Shown here: positions 24,656 to 38,600 of the stretch, in pieces | How positions within the stretch are numbered: the first letter of the stretch is position 1 | Layout of the letters: each line of letters opens with the position of its first letter | Source of the DNA: Gammaproteobacteria bacterium | Lineage (GTDB): Bacteria > Pseudomonadota > Gammaproteobacteria > Ga0077536 | Length of the DNA: 63,160 nucleotides | Reading direction: 5' to 3' | NCBI GenBank assembly: GCA_019747795.1 | Contig: JAIEQK010000118.1 | Location: forward strand, 1 to 63,160 | Translations under genes and position numbers: made by a program | The notes under the pieces: generated by a model | Told to the model about the DNA's origin: nothing | Databases searched by the model: none | The model's input: only the letters and a program-made list of their open reading frames with translations

Positions 24656-25417
24656 ATGCCAAGCATCTCGCTGACCACGCTACCGGGCCTTCCCCTGGTG
24701 AAGAAAGGTGACTCGCTCACCGCGCTGATCCTGCGCGCGGCCGAAGTCCACGGACTGCGCTTCGGTGCCGGCGACGTGGTGGTGGTCGCGCAGAAGATCG
24801 TGTCCAAGGCCGAGGGCCGCCTGGTACCGCTTTCGAGCGTCACGCCGGGCGCGGAAGCGCGCGCGCTCGCCGCCGAGACCGACAAGGATCCGCGCCTCGC
24901 CCAACTCATCCTGGATGAGTGCGCCACGGTGCTGCGCAAGAAGCCGGGTGTGATCATCGTGCGCCATCGGCTCGGCCATGTCGGCGCGAACGCCGGCATC
25001 GATCAGTCCAACGTCGAGCACGAGGGCGGCGAGCATGCGCTCCTGCTGCCGCGCGATCCCGACGCCTCGGCCGCGCGCCTGCAGGCCGAACTGAGCGCGG
25101 CGGCGGGCTGCCATCTCGCCGTCATCATCTGCGACAGCATGAACCGGCCGTGGCGCCTCGGCACCGTGGGCGGCGCCATCGGCTGCGCCGGGCTCGAGGT
25201 GCTGGATGACCGTCGCGGGCAGCACGACATGTTCGGTCGTGAGCTCAAGGTCACCATGATCAACCGCGCCGACTCCATCGCCGCCATGGCCACGCTCCTG
25301 ATGGGGGAATCCATCGAGCGCACGCCGGTGGCGGTGGTGCAGGGCTTCGCGGTGGACGCGCGCCACGGGCGCGCGGCCGACATCATCCGACCGGCGGCGG
25401 ACGATCTCTTCAACTGA
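24656..25417 (+). CDS. cofE: Coenzyme F420-0:L-glutamate ligase CofE
   Basis: Protein of 253 aa, the stand-alone archaeal-type CofE length, without the C-terminal nitroreductase domain of actinobacterial FbiB. GDVVVVAQKIVSKAEGR near the N terminus, GANAGIDQSNVE and DSMNRPWRLGTVGGAIGCAG with MFGRELKVTMINRADS are clear family signatures. It adds the gamma-linked glutamates to F420-0 using GTP. The next gene starts 1 nt after its stop. The start at 24656 has no strong ribosome-binding site; an upstream in-frame ATG at 24602 is an alternative. Confidence 0.95.
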   Translation: MPSISLTTLPGLPLVKKGDSLTALILRAAEVHGLRFGAGDVVVVAQKIVSKAEGRLVPLSSVTPGAEARALAAETDKDPRLAQLILDECATVLRKKPGVIIVRHRLGHVGANAGIDQSNVEHEGGEHALLLPRDPDASAARLQAELSAAAGCHLAVIICDSMNRPWRLGTVGGAIGCAGLEVLDDRRGQHDMFGRELKVTMINRADSIAAMATLLMGESIERTPVAVVQGFAVDARHGRAADIIRPAADDLFN

Positions 25418-25418
25418 G

Positions 25419-26363
25419 ATGGCGCGCTACCTCGCCATCACCGGCGGCGTCGGCGGCGCCAAGCTCGCCCTCGGCCTGACCCATCTGCTCGGTCCCGACG
25501 AGCTTTCGTTCGTGGTCAACACCGGCGACGACTTCGAACACCTCGGACTGCACGTCTGTCCCGATCTCGACACGCTCATGTACACCCTGGGTGGCGTCTC
25601 CAATACGGATACCGGCTGGGGACGCGCAGGCGAGACCTGGCAGTGTCTGGACACGCTGGCGGCGCTCGGCGGCGAGAGCTGGTTTCGGCTCGGCGATCGC
25701 GACCTGGCCGTGCACCTGCAGCGCAGCGCGCGACTGCGCGCGGGCGCGACGCTCAGCACGGTGAGCGCGGAACTGTTCGCCGCCCATGGGATCGCGCACC
25801 GCGCACTACCGATGAGCGACCAGCCGGTGCGTACCCTGGTGCACTGCGACATCGGCACGCTGGCGTTCCAGCACTACTTCGTGCGCGAACGCTGCGCGCC
25901 CCGCGTGAGCGGCTTCAGCTTCGCCGGCGCGGAGCGCGCGAGCCCGGCGCCGGGCGTGCTGGAGGCGCTGGGCGCCCCGGATCTCGCCGGCGTGATCATC
26001 TGTCCGTCGAATCCTTTTCTCAGCATCGACCCGATACTCGCAGTCGGCGGCGTGCGCGCGGCGCTCGCGGCCTGCGCGGCGCCGGTCATCGCGGTGTCAC
26101 CGATAGTCGCTGGCGCGGCGCTCAAGGGACCCACCGCGAAGATCATGGCGGAGCTCTCACTGCCGCAGTCGGCGAGCGCGGTCGCGGCGCATTACGCGGG
26201 CCTGATCGACGGCTTCATTCTCGATGAAACCGACCGCGCGCTGCTGCCGGAATTGGCGAGCGACACGCTGCGTGTGACCTGCGCGCAGAGCGTCATGTCG
26301 ACGCTGGACGATAGGGTCAATCTGGCGCACACTGCGCTCGAATTCCTGCGGGCGTTCCAATAG
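25419..26363 (+). CDS. cofD: 2-phospho-L-lactate (or phosphoenolpyruvate/3-phosphoglycerate) transferase CofD
   Basis: Protein of 314 aa of the CofD/FbiA family. It begins with the GGVGGAKLALGL nucleotide-binding loop and has VNTGDDFEHLGLHVCPDLDT, SNTDTGWG, ICPSNPFLSIDPIL and VSPIVAGAALKGPTAK, all conserved. CofD transfers the activated phospho-acid from the CofC product onto Fo to give F420-0 or dehydro-F420-0. It lies between cofE and cofC with gaps of 1 and 3 nt, so all three are surely cotranscribed. Confidence 0.96.
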   Translation: MARYLAITGGVGGAKLALGLTHLLGPDELSFVVNTGDDFEHLGLHVCPDLDTLMYTLGGVSNTDTGWGRAGETWQCLDTLAALGGESWFRLGDRDLAVHLQRSARLRAGATLSTVSAELFAAHGIAHRALPMSDQPVRTLVHCDIGTLAFQHYFVRERCAPRVSGFSFAGAERASPAPGVLEALGAPDLAGVIICPSNPFLSIDPILAVGGVRAALAACAAPVIAVSPIVAGAALKGPTAKIMAELSLPQSASAVAAHYAGLIDGFILDETDRALLPELASDTLRVTCAQSVMSTLDDRVNLAHTALEFLRAFQ

Positions 26364-26366
26364 ATC

Positions 26367-27068
26367 ATGTGGGTCGTCGTTCCCGTCAAACGGTTCTCCA
26401 ACGCCAAGACGCGTCTCGCACCCTTGCTGTCGGCCGCCGAGCGCGAATCACTGGCGCAGGCGATGCTGAACGACGTGCTGCGCGCGGTGCGCGCGAGCCG
26501 CTTGGCCTCCGGCGTGCTCGTGGTGTCGCGCGAAGTGCGCGCGCGCTACAGCGTGGAGCGCAGCGGCGGCCTGTTCCTGGAAGAGAGCGGCAGCGGCCTG
26601 TCCGCGGCCATCGCCCAGGGCGGGCAGTGGCTCGCGACCCATGGCCAGCGCGGCATGCTGATGATCCCGGGCGACGTGCCGCTGGTGAGCGCCCACGAGA
26701 TCGACGAGGTGCTGGCCGCGCATCGCGCCGCGCCGGCGGTGACCCTGGTGCCGGATCGCGAACACGACGGCACCAACGCGCTCGCGGTGAGTCCGGTGGA
26801 CGCCATCGACTTCGCCTTCGGCCAGGACAGCTATTCCCGGCACCGTGAGGCGGCGCTCGCCGCCGGCATCGTGCCCGACACGCGTTTCCTGCCGGGGCTC
26901 GCGCTGGATCTCGACCATCCCCTCGACCTGCAGACCTTGCTGACGCACGACAGCGAGACCGAGACGCTGGCCTACCTGTGTGACAGCGGCATCGCGCGGC
27001 GCGTGCTGCCGCACCACGTCAGCGCCCGCGATACCAGCGACATCGCCGCCGCCTCGCGACTGCTCTGA
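26367..27068 (+). CDS. cofC: 2-phospho-L-lactate guanylyltransferase CofC (FbiD)
   Basis: Protein of 233 aa. The nucleotidyltransferase signature PVKRFSNAKTRLAP stands at the N terminus, with MLMIPGDVPLV in the metal-binding strand and REHDGTNALAVSP further on, as in CofC/FbiD. The enzyme activates 2-phospholactate, phosphoenolpyruvate or 3-phosphoglycerate with GTP, depending on lineage. Some proteobacterial enzymes are known to prefer 3-phosphoglycerate; which acid is used here cannot be told by eye. Gaps are 3 nt on both sides. Confidence 0.95.
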   Translation: MWVVVPVKRFSNAKTRLAPLLSAAERESLAQAMLNDVLRAVRASRLASGVLVVSREVRARYSVERSGGLFLEESGSGLSAAIAQGGQWLATHGQRGMLMIPGDVPLVSAHEIDEVLAAHRAAPAVTLVPDREHDGTNALAVSPVDAIDFAFGQDSYSRHREAALAAGIVPDTRFLPGLALDLDHPLDLQTLLTHDSETETLAYLCDSGIARRVLPHHVSARDTSDIAAASRLL

Positions 27069-27071
27069 GCC

Positions 27072-29531
<2,460 letters not shown>

Positions 29532-29542
29532 GTCGTCACCGC

Positions 29543-29562
29543 GGGTGCCCTGGGGGGCACCC
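29543..29562 (+). terminator. GC-rich hairpin after fbiC (possible terminator)
   Basis: Stem GGGTGCCC / GGGCACCC of 8 bp with the loop TGGG starts 12 nt after the fbiC stop. No T-run follows, so it is not a standard Rho-independent terminator. It may stabilise the 3' end of the F420 mRNA or aid Rho-dependent termination. Confidence 0.4.
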
Positions 29563-29578
29563 TGCCTCTGGAGTCGCA

Positions 29579-29621
29579 TGATATTGATCGTGTACTTCAT
29601 TGATAAAACGATTTAAATTAC
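29579..29621 (+). promoter_or_regulatory. AT-rich promoter-like stretch upstream of the TPS operon
   Basis: This 43-nt stretch has only 10 G/C, in sharp contrast with its surroundings. It contains TTGATC (29584-29589), TTGATA (29600-29605) and TTAAAT (29613-29618). No single -35/-10 pair with good spacing stands out, so only the region can be named. It ends about 37 nt before the GTG start of the TpsB gene. Confidence 0.4.
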
Positions 29622-29657
29622 TGCCAGTAGCTCGGGGTATGGGCTCTTGGGGGACGA

Positions 29658-31289
29658 GTGCTGAAAGCCTTCCTGTCGGCGTTTGCCATTGCCACCTGCT
29701 GGGCCGGAGCCGCGCATGCGGAAGAGGCGCCGCCCATGCACATTTCGGTCAAGGAATTCCGCATCGAGGGCGACAATCCCCTCGGCACCGGGGCTTACGA
29801 GGCGGTACAGCCCTTTCTCGGCGAGTACGACGATGTCGAGGCGATCAGCGCGGCGCTGGATGCGTTGAACTCCGCGCTTGCCAAGGGCGGTTACCGCTTC
29901 CATCGCGCCACCCTGCCGCCCGAGCAGTTCGCCGACACCGGCACGCTGGTCATCAAGATCCTGCCGCTCCCGATCAGCAAGGTCGACGTCAAGGGCGCGC
30001 GCTACACGAGCCCACAAGCTGTCGAGCGCAGCCTGAGTGCGCTCAAGAGCGGCGCGACGCCGAATACCCAGGAAGTCTCACGCGACCTGGCGGTCGCCAA
30101 TGAGCATCCCTCCAAACACCTGAAGGTCAACTTCCGCGAGAGCGAGGAGACGCCGGACAGTCTCGACGCGGTGGTGACCGTCGAAGAGCAGAAGCCCTGG
30201 TCGGTGTTCGCGCAGATCAACAACATCGGCAGCGAGGCCAGCACCAATTCCCCGCCCGGCCTCGGCAACATCGACTCGGGTGACAACGCCGGCACCGGCC
30301 GCACCCGTCTGACCACCGGCGGCCAGTACAACAACCTGACCCGGCACGACGACATCCTCCTGGGCGCGGTCACCACCTCGCCCGACAACGCCGATGACGT
30401 GCTGCAGTACATGGCGTCCTACCAGTTGCCCATCTATCGCCTGGACGGCTGGCTGAACGCCTTCTACGTGAAGTCCACGGTCGACGTGCAGGGCGTGCAG
30501 AACGCTTTCGATATCGAGGGCGCCGGCGTCTTCTACGGCCTCAATTTCAAGCGTCAGCTGATGAACATCGGGCGCTACCGCCACAGCTTCACCATCGGCG
30601 TGCAGGATCGTTTCTTCGACACTGCCATCGCTACCTCCGCCACCGGACTGCGCATTCCGGCGCTGAGCACCAAGGTGCGCAGCCGGCCGTTCTCCTTCCG
30701 CTATGACGGCGGCTACGTGTGGGATACGACCAGCCTCGACTTCTACTGGGAAGTCGATCGCAACCTCGAGATGGGCGAGCACAACAATCGCATCGACTAC
30801 GCCCTGGTGCGGGCACCCGCGAAGCCGGGCTGGACGGCGGCCAAGTTCGGCTCGCTGCTCACCCAGCGCCTGCCGCGCGGCTACATGGGCCTAGCGCGCA
30901 TGACCGCGCAGTTCGCCGACGAGGCGCTCATTCCCGGCGAGCAGCTCGGTGTGGGCGGCTACCGCTCAGTGCGCGGCTTCGAGGAGCGCACGGTGGCGGG
31001 TGACAAGGGCGTCATCCTGAATTTCGAAGTGTGGACGCCGCCCGTCCAACGCCTGATGGGCACGCGTTTCCTGGGCTTCGTCGACGTCGGTCACAAGGCC
31101 CTGGTCGACCCGGTGATCGGACAGCGTCAGAACGACACCCTGTCCAGCATCGGCGTCGGCGCGCGCTGGCAGTGGCGCAATCAATTGGTGTTTTCGGTGG
31201 ACTATGGATTGCCGCTCGCATCCGCGGACGGCGAGGCATCGGATCGGGGCAATTCGAAATGGCATCTAGACCTCTCGTACCGCTACTGA
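29658..31289 (+). CDS. TpsB outer-membrane transporter (ShlB/FhaC/HecB family)
   Basis: Protein of 543 aa with GTG start and a signal peptide ending near AGAAHA (residue 22). POTRA-like regions cover about 30-190 (VKEFRIEGDNPLGTGAYEAV, then ISKVDVKGARYTS), followed by the beta barrel (about 195-543). The signature GVGGYRSVRGFEE, corresponding to the VRGY motif of loop 6 in the Omp85/TpsB superfamily, is near 430-445. The chain ends in the aromatic residue of LDLSYRY, as usual for outer-membrane barrels. It should export the TpsA protein encoded at 32614. The FecR-domain gene overlaps its 3' end by 31 bp. Confidence 0.93.
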   Translation: MLKAFLSAFAIATCWAGAAHAEEAPPMHISVKEFRIEGDNPLGTGAYEAVQPFLGEYDDVEAISAALDALNSALAKGGYRFHRATLPPEQFADTGTLVIKILPLPISKVDVKGARYTSPQAVERSLSALKSGATPNTQEVSRDLAVANEHPSKHLKVNFRESEETPDSLDAVVTVEEQKPWSVFAQINNIGSEASTNSPPGLGNIDSGDNAGTGRTRLTTGGQYNNLTRHDDILLGAVTTSPDNADDVLQYMASYQLPIYRLDGWLNAFYVKSTVDVQGVQNAFDIEGAGVFYGLNFKRQLMNIGRYRHSFTIGVQDRFFDTAIATSATGLRIPALSTKVRSRPFSFRYDGGYVWDTTSLDFYWEVDRNLEMGEHNNRIDYALVRAPAKPGWTAAKFGSLLTQRLPRGYMGLARMTAQFADEALIPGEQLGVGGYRSVRGFEERTVAGDKGVILNFEVWTPPVQRLMGTRFLGFVDVGHKALVDPVIGQRQNDTLSSIGVGARWQWRNQLVFSVDYGLPLASADGEASDRGNSKWHLDLSYRY

Positions 31290-32629
31290 AGCGTCGCGTC
31301 TCCGGGTTCACCCGACTCCTGGCCGCGTTCGCCGCGGCCGGTCTGCTGACGGCGGGCGCCGAAGCCGCCGGCAAGGCCGGTGACGTCGCCATCGCCCACG
31401 GCGTGGTGACCGCCCACACCAGCGGCGGCCCGGTACACCTCCTGGGCTCGGGCTCGGCGGTGAACGAGGGCGACGTGGTGACCACCGGTACGCGCAGCGT
31501 GGCGATGCTGAAGATGGCCGACGGCACGCGCATCACCTTGCGCCCGCAGTCGGCCTTCCAGGTCGCCAAGTACCAGGTCGCGGAGAACGCCGAAGAGGGC
31601 CTCATGACCCTCTTCAAGGGCGGTCTGCGCGCGGTCACCGGTTTCATGAGCAAGCGCAATCCGAACGCCATGCGCCTGCGCACCGCGGTCGCCACCATCG
31701 GTATCCGCGGCACCGAGTTCGACGCGCGCCTGTGCGGCGCGGACTGCGCGGCCGAAGCGCGCCTGCGGCCGGTGCCGGCCGGACGCGCCGGGTTTCTGAA
31801 GGGCGACGTCATGGTGCAGACGGCCGGCGGTCACGCCCACCCGCTGGTCTCGGGCGGCCCGATACATAATGGCGACACCGTCATCACATCGCCGGATTCC
31901 TTCGCGGTGCTGGTGTTCCTCGACAAGAGCCGCGTGACGCTGCTGCCCAAGACCGAGTTCCGCGTCGAACGGGTCGAGATGGCGATCGCCGAGCCGGAGC
32001 GCGGTACCAGCATCTTCAACCTGCTGCGCGGCGGCCTGCGCGCGGTGTCCGGCCTGGTCGGTCATCGCGGCCGGGGCTACCAGATGCGCACCGCGGTGGC
32101 GACCATCGGTATCCGCGGCACCGCCTGGGACGCGGTCTGCGAAGGCGCCTGCGTCAACACCGATCCCAATGCCACCCAGGGTGACGGCCTCTACACCCAG
32201 GTCACCAGCGGCGCGATCACCCTCGACGACACCTTCGTGGTGGAGGAGGGCCAAACCATGTTCCTCGGCAACGCCGGTAATACACCGCAGCCGGTGCCGT
32301 CCCTGCCCATTACCATCACCGAACCGACGCCGGACAGCGTCGAGGTGCCGGAAACGCCACCGGCGCCCAGCTCGACCGATCCGCAGGACGGACTGTACGT
32401 GAGCTGCTACTCGGGCATCTGCGCGGTGCAGACCGAGGACAACACCATCGAACTCGGTGAAGGCCAGGCGAGCCATGTCGGGAACCAGGGCGGCCCGGCG
32501 ACGCAACTCACGGAAGTCCCGCCCTTCCAGGCCGAGGACCCGGTGTTCCAGGCCGTCGAGGCCGGTGGCAACGTCAACAAGCTGAACGAGTCCCTGAACG
32601 CTGGAGGTCTCGAATGCACGGTTCGCTGA
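31259..32629 (+). CDS. Periplasmic/exported protein with two FecR domains
   Basis: Protein of 456 aa. A signal peptide (PLLKRR, then FTRLLAAFAAAGLLTAGAEA) is followed by two FecR-type domains (about 40-170 and 185-310) that share the segment AVATIGIRGT (at about 145 and 282), so they arose by duplication. A Pro/Thr-rich spacer and a third short copy with paired Cys (YVSCYSGICAV) follow. FecR domains often sense or bind ligands at the cell envelope; no sigma-factor gene is nearby. The ATG at 31259 lies inside tpsB and the end overlaps the TpsA gene by 16 bp, so all three genes are coupled. It may be a periplasmic chaperone or anchor of the exoprotein; this is an inference. Confidence 0.85.
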   Translation: MASRPLVPLLKRRVSGFTRLLAAFAAAGLLTAGAEAAGKAGDVAIAHGVVTAHTSGGPVHLLGSGSAVNEGDVVTTGTRSVAMLKMADGTRITLRPQSAFQVAKYQVAENAEEGLMTLFKGGLRAVTGFMSKRNPNAMRLRTAVATIGIRGTEFDARLCGADCAAEARLRPVPAGRAGFLKGDVMVQTAGGHAHPLVSGGPIHNGDTVITSPDSFAVLVFLDKSRVTLLPKTEFRVERVEMAIAEPERGTSIFNLLRGGLRAVSGLVGHRGRGYQMRTAVATIGIRGTAWDAVCEGACVNTDPNATQGDGLYTQVTSGAITLDDTFVVEEGQTMFLGNAGNTPQPVPSLPITITEPTPDSVEVPETPPAPSSTDPQDGLYVSCYSGICAVQTEDNTIELGEGQASHVGNQGGPATQLTEVPPFQAEDPVFQAVEAGGNVNKLNESLNAGGLECTVR

Positions 32630-35600
32630 AAATCACCCGCCGCCGTGGCGGCCAGGTGCTGTCATTCGTCACTGGTCTGATCGCGAGCGTCGGCGCCAGT
32701 GCCAACCCGGTCGGGCCGACGGTTGTGAACGGCAGTGTCGCATTCGCCAACCCGAATCCGCGCACCCTCGAGATCACCAATTCGCCCTCGGCGATCATCA
32801 ACTGGCAGTCCTTCGACATCGGCGCGCGCGAGACCACGCGCTTCATCCAGCAGAATGCCGCCAGCACCGTCCTGAACCGCGTCACCACCGGCAACAGCTC
32901 CGAGATCCTCGGCAACCTGGTGTCCAATGGCCGCGTGTTCCTGATCAACCCCGCCGGCATCCTCATCGGGCGCGAAGGCTCGGTCGACACCGCGGGCGTG
33001 CTGCTCTCGACCCTGCAGATCGATGACCAGGACTTCCTGCAGGGCAAGCTCGCGTTCAACGCCGAGCCCGGCAGCGCCGGCATCGTCAACCAGGGCTACA
33101 TCAAGACCGCGCCGGGCGGTGAAGTGGTGCTCATCGCGCCGCGTATCGAGAACGGCGCGAACGGGGTCATCGAGAGCCCGAATGGCGACCTGGTGCTCGC
33201 CGCTGGGTCGTCGATCACCATCGCGAGCCTGGACGACCCTGACATCACCTTCGACGTGCGCGCGCCCGACAACGAGGTGATCAACTTGGGCCAACTCTTG
33301 GCCAAGGGCGGCACCGCCAGCATCCTGGCGGGCACCATCCGCCATTCGGGCGAGATCAACGCGGATTCACTTGGTCGCGACGCCAACGGCCGCATCGTGC
33401 TCAAGGCCTCGAAGCGGGTGGAACTCGCGGCGGGCAGCAGCGTGCATGCCAACGGCAATCGCGACACCGACGGCGGCAGCATCGAGGTCGATGCGCGCAA
33501 CGCCCAGGGCGATGCCCAGGTCGACGCGCTGGGCCAGGTGCGCGCCAATGGCGCGAGCGGCGGTCGCGTGACCCTGCGCGGCGACAGCGTGCTGGTCGAT
33601 GGCGACATCGCCGCGGCCGGCGCCACCACCGGTGGCGCAATCGTGGTCAAGTCCAACGACGCCACCATCGCGACTGTCAATGCGGACCTGAATGCCAGCG
33701 GTGGCGAAGGCGCCGGCGGGCGCGTGCTGGTCGACGGCGGCGACAGCGTGTTTTCTTCGGCCACCATGCGCGCCAACGGGCAGCGCGGCGGCACGGTGCG
33801 CGTGCTGGGCGACGACGTCGCCCTGGCCGCGGCGAACATCTCGGTGGCCGGCGAGAACGGCGGCGGCAAGGTGCGCATCGGTGGTGGCTTCCAGGGTGGC
33901 GAAGGTCTGCCCGGGTCGAACAAGACCACCATCAACGACACGACGCGCATCAATGCCGATGCGACGGTCAAGGGCAACGGCGGCGACGTCGTCGTCTGGT
34001 CGGACGGCAAGACCGCCTTCTCCGGCACGATCCGCGCGCGCGGCGGCGCCGAGGGCGGCGACGGCGGTCAAGTGGAAGTCTCCGGCAAGAAGGGCCTGGG
34101 TTACGACGGCACGGTGCTGCTCAGCGCTGCCAAGGGTGAAGACGGCACCCTGCTGATGGACCCGAAGAACATCCGCTTCACCTCGGCCACGTTGAAGGGC
34201 TTGCCGGTCAGGCTGCTGGATCCTCACCCGGGGTCCGGCAACCGCTTCGCAGAGCGCTTGCAGTTCTTCCGGGCGGATGGCTCGCGCACCAATCAGGGCA
34301 GCGAATCATCCACCATCGTGGTGTACGACGAACTCGACGACTTCGGCGGCGCCGACGCCGGCGCGGTTTACGTATTCCGGAGCTCGGACGGCGCGCTGGT
34401 CAGTCAGTTGCACGGCGTCGCCGCGGGCGACCTCGTGGGCGAGAGCACGCTCGATACCAATGACATTCCCGGGGTCGCGATTCTCGATTCCGACGCCTGG
34501 GGCGGTGGCCGTGGCGCGTTGACTGTGTTCAATCCCGTCACCGGTCTGAGCGGCGCCGTGACAGCGGCCAACAGCCTGGTCGGTGCGAGTGTCGGTGATG
34601 ACGTGGGCGACGCGTCGATCGACGACCTTGGCAGCGGCCTGTTCGTGGTCCGCAATCCTGACTTCAACGGTGGCGCGGGTTCGGTGACCTTCGCCACGAC
34701 CACTACGCTGCGTGGCGTCGTGTCTTCCAGCAACAGCCTGGTGGGCGCGAGCGCCGGTGAGTTCGTCGGCAACTCGACGCTGCGCAACCTGGGCGGCGGC
34801 AATTACGCGGTCGTCAGTCCCAATTTCAACAGCAACGCCGGCGCCATCACTTTCACCAACGGCCGCGACGCGCGCGCCACGGGCGTGATCGGCAGCAGCA
34901 ACAGCCTGGTCGGCGCCAACCCGGGCGACGGCCTCGGCAGTTCCGTGGTCAACATGGGCGGCGGGCGCTTCTATTCCCGCAGCGACAATGGCGGCCTGGG
35001 TTCGGTGACTTTCTTCGGCGCTGGCACGAGCTTCACCGGCACGGTCGATCAGACCAACAGCCTGGTCGGTTCGATCTCCGGCGACGACGTCGGCGACAGC
35101 ATCAACCAACTCGGCTCGAGCGGCATCTGGGCGGTGCAGAGCCGTAACTGGCAGGGCGGCGTCGGCGCAGTGACCTGGGTCAACGCGGCGACCGGCATCA
35201 CCGGCACGGTGGACTCGACCAACAGCCTGCTCGGCACCGCGGTCGGCGATCTCGACGTCAGCTTCTTCAGCAGTTTCCGCAATACCACAGGCAACAAGTT
35301 CCTGCTGTTCAGCGACAACGGCGGCAAGGGCTCGGTCACGTTCGTCGACCCGGCCAATTTTGGTGCCATGCCGCGCGGCGTGATCGACTCGACCAACAGC
35401 TTGGTCGGCGCGGCCGTGGGCGACAAGATCGGTTTCGATGCCAACAACGCGCCGAACAACTTCCAGTTCGTGCCCGGCCACTACGCGATCCTGAGCCCGC
35501 AGTTCAATGGCGGCGCGGGTGCCATCACCTTTGGCGACTTCACCACCGGTGTGAGTGGTGTGGTGAGTGCGAGCAATAGTCTCGTCGGCGCGGGTGCCGG

Positions 35601-38600
35601 GGCCGGCGTGGGTGCCACTGGCATCACCAACGCGGGCTTCGGCCTCGGCTTCGTCCGCAGCAGCAACAACACCGCGGGCGCGGTTACCTTCATCAACTTC
35701 TCGGCCGTACCGGTCGGCGTGGTCGACGCGAGCAACAGCCTGGTGGGCAACGCGCCCGGCGACCAGGTCGGCAACGGCGGCATCAACTTCGTCGGCGGCA
35801 GCGTCTACGCAGTGAGCAGCCCGAACTGGGCGACGCTTGGCGGCCTGACCAATGCGGGCGCGGTGACCCTGGTGGACATGTCCACCGGCCACCTGATGGG
35901 CACGTCCAGCGCCGCGGTGGGCGCGGTGGACGCCAGCAACAGCCTGGTGGGGACGGCGGCGGGTGACCAGGTCGGTAGTGACGGCGTCGACTACATGTAC
36001 ACCGGCGCGAGCGCCGACTTCTACGGCGTGCGCAGCTCGCACTGGAGCGACGGCGGCGCCCTGACCGATGCGGGCGCGATCACCTGGTTCACGCTCAACA
36101 ACCCGCTGAACGGCGCGGTGAGCGCGAGCAACAGCCTGGTGGGCAGCAGCAGCGGCGACGTCATCGGCGAGGGCAATGTATCCACCGGCGGCATCGGCTT
36201 CAGCAGCACCGGCGTGTACCAGCCCTTCAACCTGTTCCAGAACGGCGGTCAGGCGCTGTTCTTCAGTGAGACGGTCAACAGCAACGGCGGCGCGGTGATC
36301 CTGTTGGACGGCACCACGCCGACCACCGGACCGATAGGCATCGCCAGCGCGCTGTTCGGCGGCACCGCCAACGATCAGATCGGCAGCGGCGGTATCTTCG
36401 TCACCCAGACTCACTTGGTGGTGATGAGCCCCAATTTCGACGACTTCAGCAACGCCGACGCCGGCGCCGTCACCATCGCCAGTCTCGGCGGCGGCCTGGC
36501 CGGCTTCGTGTCCAGCAGCAACAGCCTCGTGGGTGACACCACCGGTGACAGGATCGGTAGCGGTGGCATCAGCCGGCCGAACACCGAGAACCAATTCATC
36601 GTCTTCAGCCCGGACTGGCACGGGACTACCGGCGCCATCACCTACATCGATCTCGATGTCGGCCACCTGGCCAACGACACAGACTTCGTCGGCGCGGTCG
36701 GCACGAGCAACAGCCTGGTCGGCAGCGCGCCGGGCGACTTTGTCGGCGACAACGGTCTCGAACTCAACATGACCGGCGACAAGGTGCTGATCAGCAGCCC
36801 GGACTGGAACGGCACCCGCGGTGCGGTGACCTATCTCGATCTCAACACCGGGTTGTTCGGCGGCACCGGCGGCACGCTGGCCGGTGTCATCGACGAGACC
36901 AACAGCCTGGTCGGACGTACCGCGGGCGACGCGGTCGGCAGCGCCGGCAGCGACATGTGGTTCGGCAACAGCGACACCTTCTACGTGGTGTTCAGCCCGC
37001 TGGCGGACAACACCACGGCCTCGGTCGTGGACGCGGGCGCGGTCACCATCGCTGACATCAATTCAGGCGTGAAGGGCTTCGTCGACGACAACACCGTGAG
37101 CCTGGTGGGCACCAATGCCAACGATCGTATCGGCCTCGGTGGCGACTACCAGTTCCTGACCGGCGACCAACTGCTGCTCGAAAACACCCAGTGGAATAGC
37201 AATCGTGGCGCACTGACCTTCATCGACCTCGCCAACCAGTCGAATTTCGTCGGTGACGTCAATGCGAGCAACAGCCTGGTCGGCAGCACCGCAGGCGACA
37301 ACGTAGGCTCCTCCGGCATCACGTTCCTGGACAATAATCTCTACGCAGTGCGCAGCCCGAACTGGAACAACGGTGGTTCGATTGCCGACGCCGGCGCGAT
37401 CACCTGGGGTAACCGCAGCACCGGCGTGGTCGGCGTGCTCGACAGCAGCAACAGCCTGTTCGGCTCGCACGTGGGCGACTTCGTCGGGTCCTCGCCTCCG
37501 GTCGACCGCACGGGCTCGATCTACACCATCACCACCACAAACTGGGACGGTGGAAAGAGCGCGCTGACCATCTTCGACATCAACCAGGGGCTGCCGACGG
37601 GCGAGGTCGACACGACCAACAGCCTGCTCGGCTCCACGATCGGCGACAACATCGGCAGCGGCGGCCTCTCCTTTTTCAACGTCAATGGCCAGATGTCGGT
37701 CGTGGTTCGTAGCCCAAGCTGGGACAACGGTGCGGCCGCCAATGCTGGCGCCATCACGGTTTCCACGCCGGGCACCGTGCCTGTCGGCTTGGTGGGCGCG
37801 GGCAACAGCCTTGTCGGTTCGACCAGCAACGACGTCATCGGCAACGGCGGCATATTCACCGTCGGCAGCGGCACGGCCACGCGCCTAGTCGTGATGAGCC
37901 AGAACTGGGACAACGGCGCCGCGGTCGACGCTGGTGCAATCACGACCTTCCGTCTCACCAACCCGACACGGGGCGCCGTCAGCAGCGCCAACAGCCTGGT
38001 CGGCTCTACCAGCGGCGACCGAGTCGGCTTCACCTTCCGCAATCTGTCCAGCGGACTGATGGCCTTCAACGCTCCCAACTGGAACGCCAATCGCGGCGCC
38101 ATCACGTTCTGGAACCAGACCAGCAATCTGACCGGCACGGTAGGCGCGGGCAACAGCCTGCTTGGCGCATTCGCCGGCGACGCGCTGAACGTCAACAACT
38201 TCTCGACCTTCAGCGAATTCGGCAACGGCAACCAGATCCTGTTCAGCAACTTCGGCGGAGCGGGCTCGTGGACCTTCATCAAGGGCACGACGCCGCCGAC
38301 CGGCGTGATCTCCGCAGCCAACAGCCTGGTCGGCAGCCGCGCCGGGGACCTCATCGGCAGCCAGCTGCGCTTCGTGAGCGGCACGCAGTACGGCATCTTC
38401 AGCCCGGGTTGGGACAATGGCCCCGCGGTGGATGCCGGCGCCATCACCATGTTCAATTCGGCGACCGGCAACATCGCTGGCACCACCGACAGCCTGGTTG
38501 GCAACATCAGCCAGGCGAACAGCCTGGTCGGGCAATTCGCGAACGACCGGGTGGGCGACACCTCCCGCGGCAATCCCTTCTCGATGTTCACTGTGGGCGA

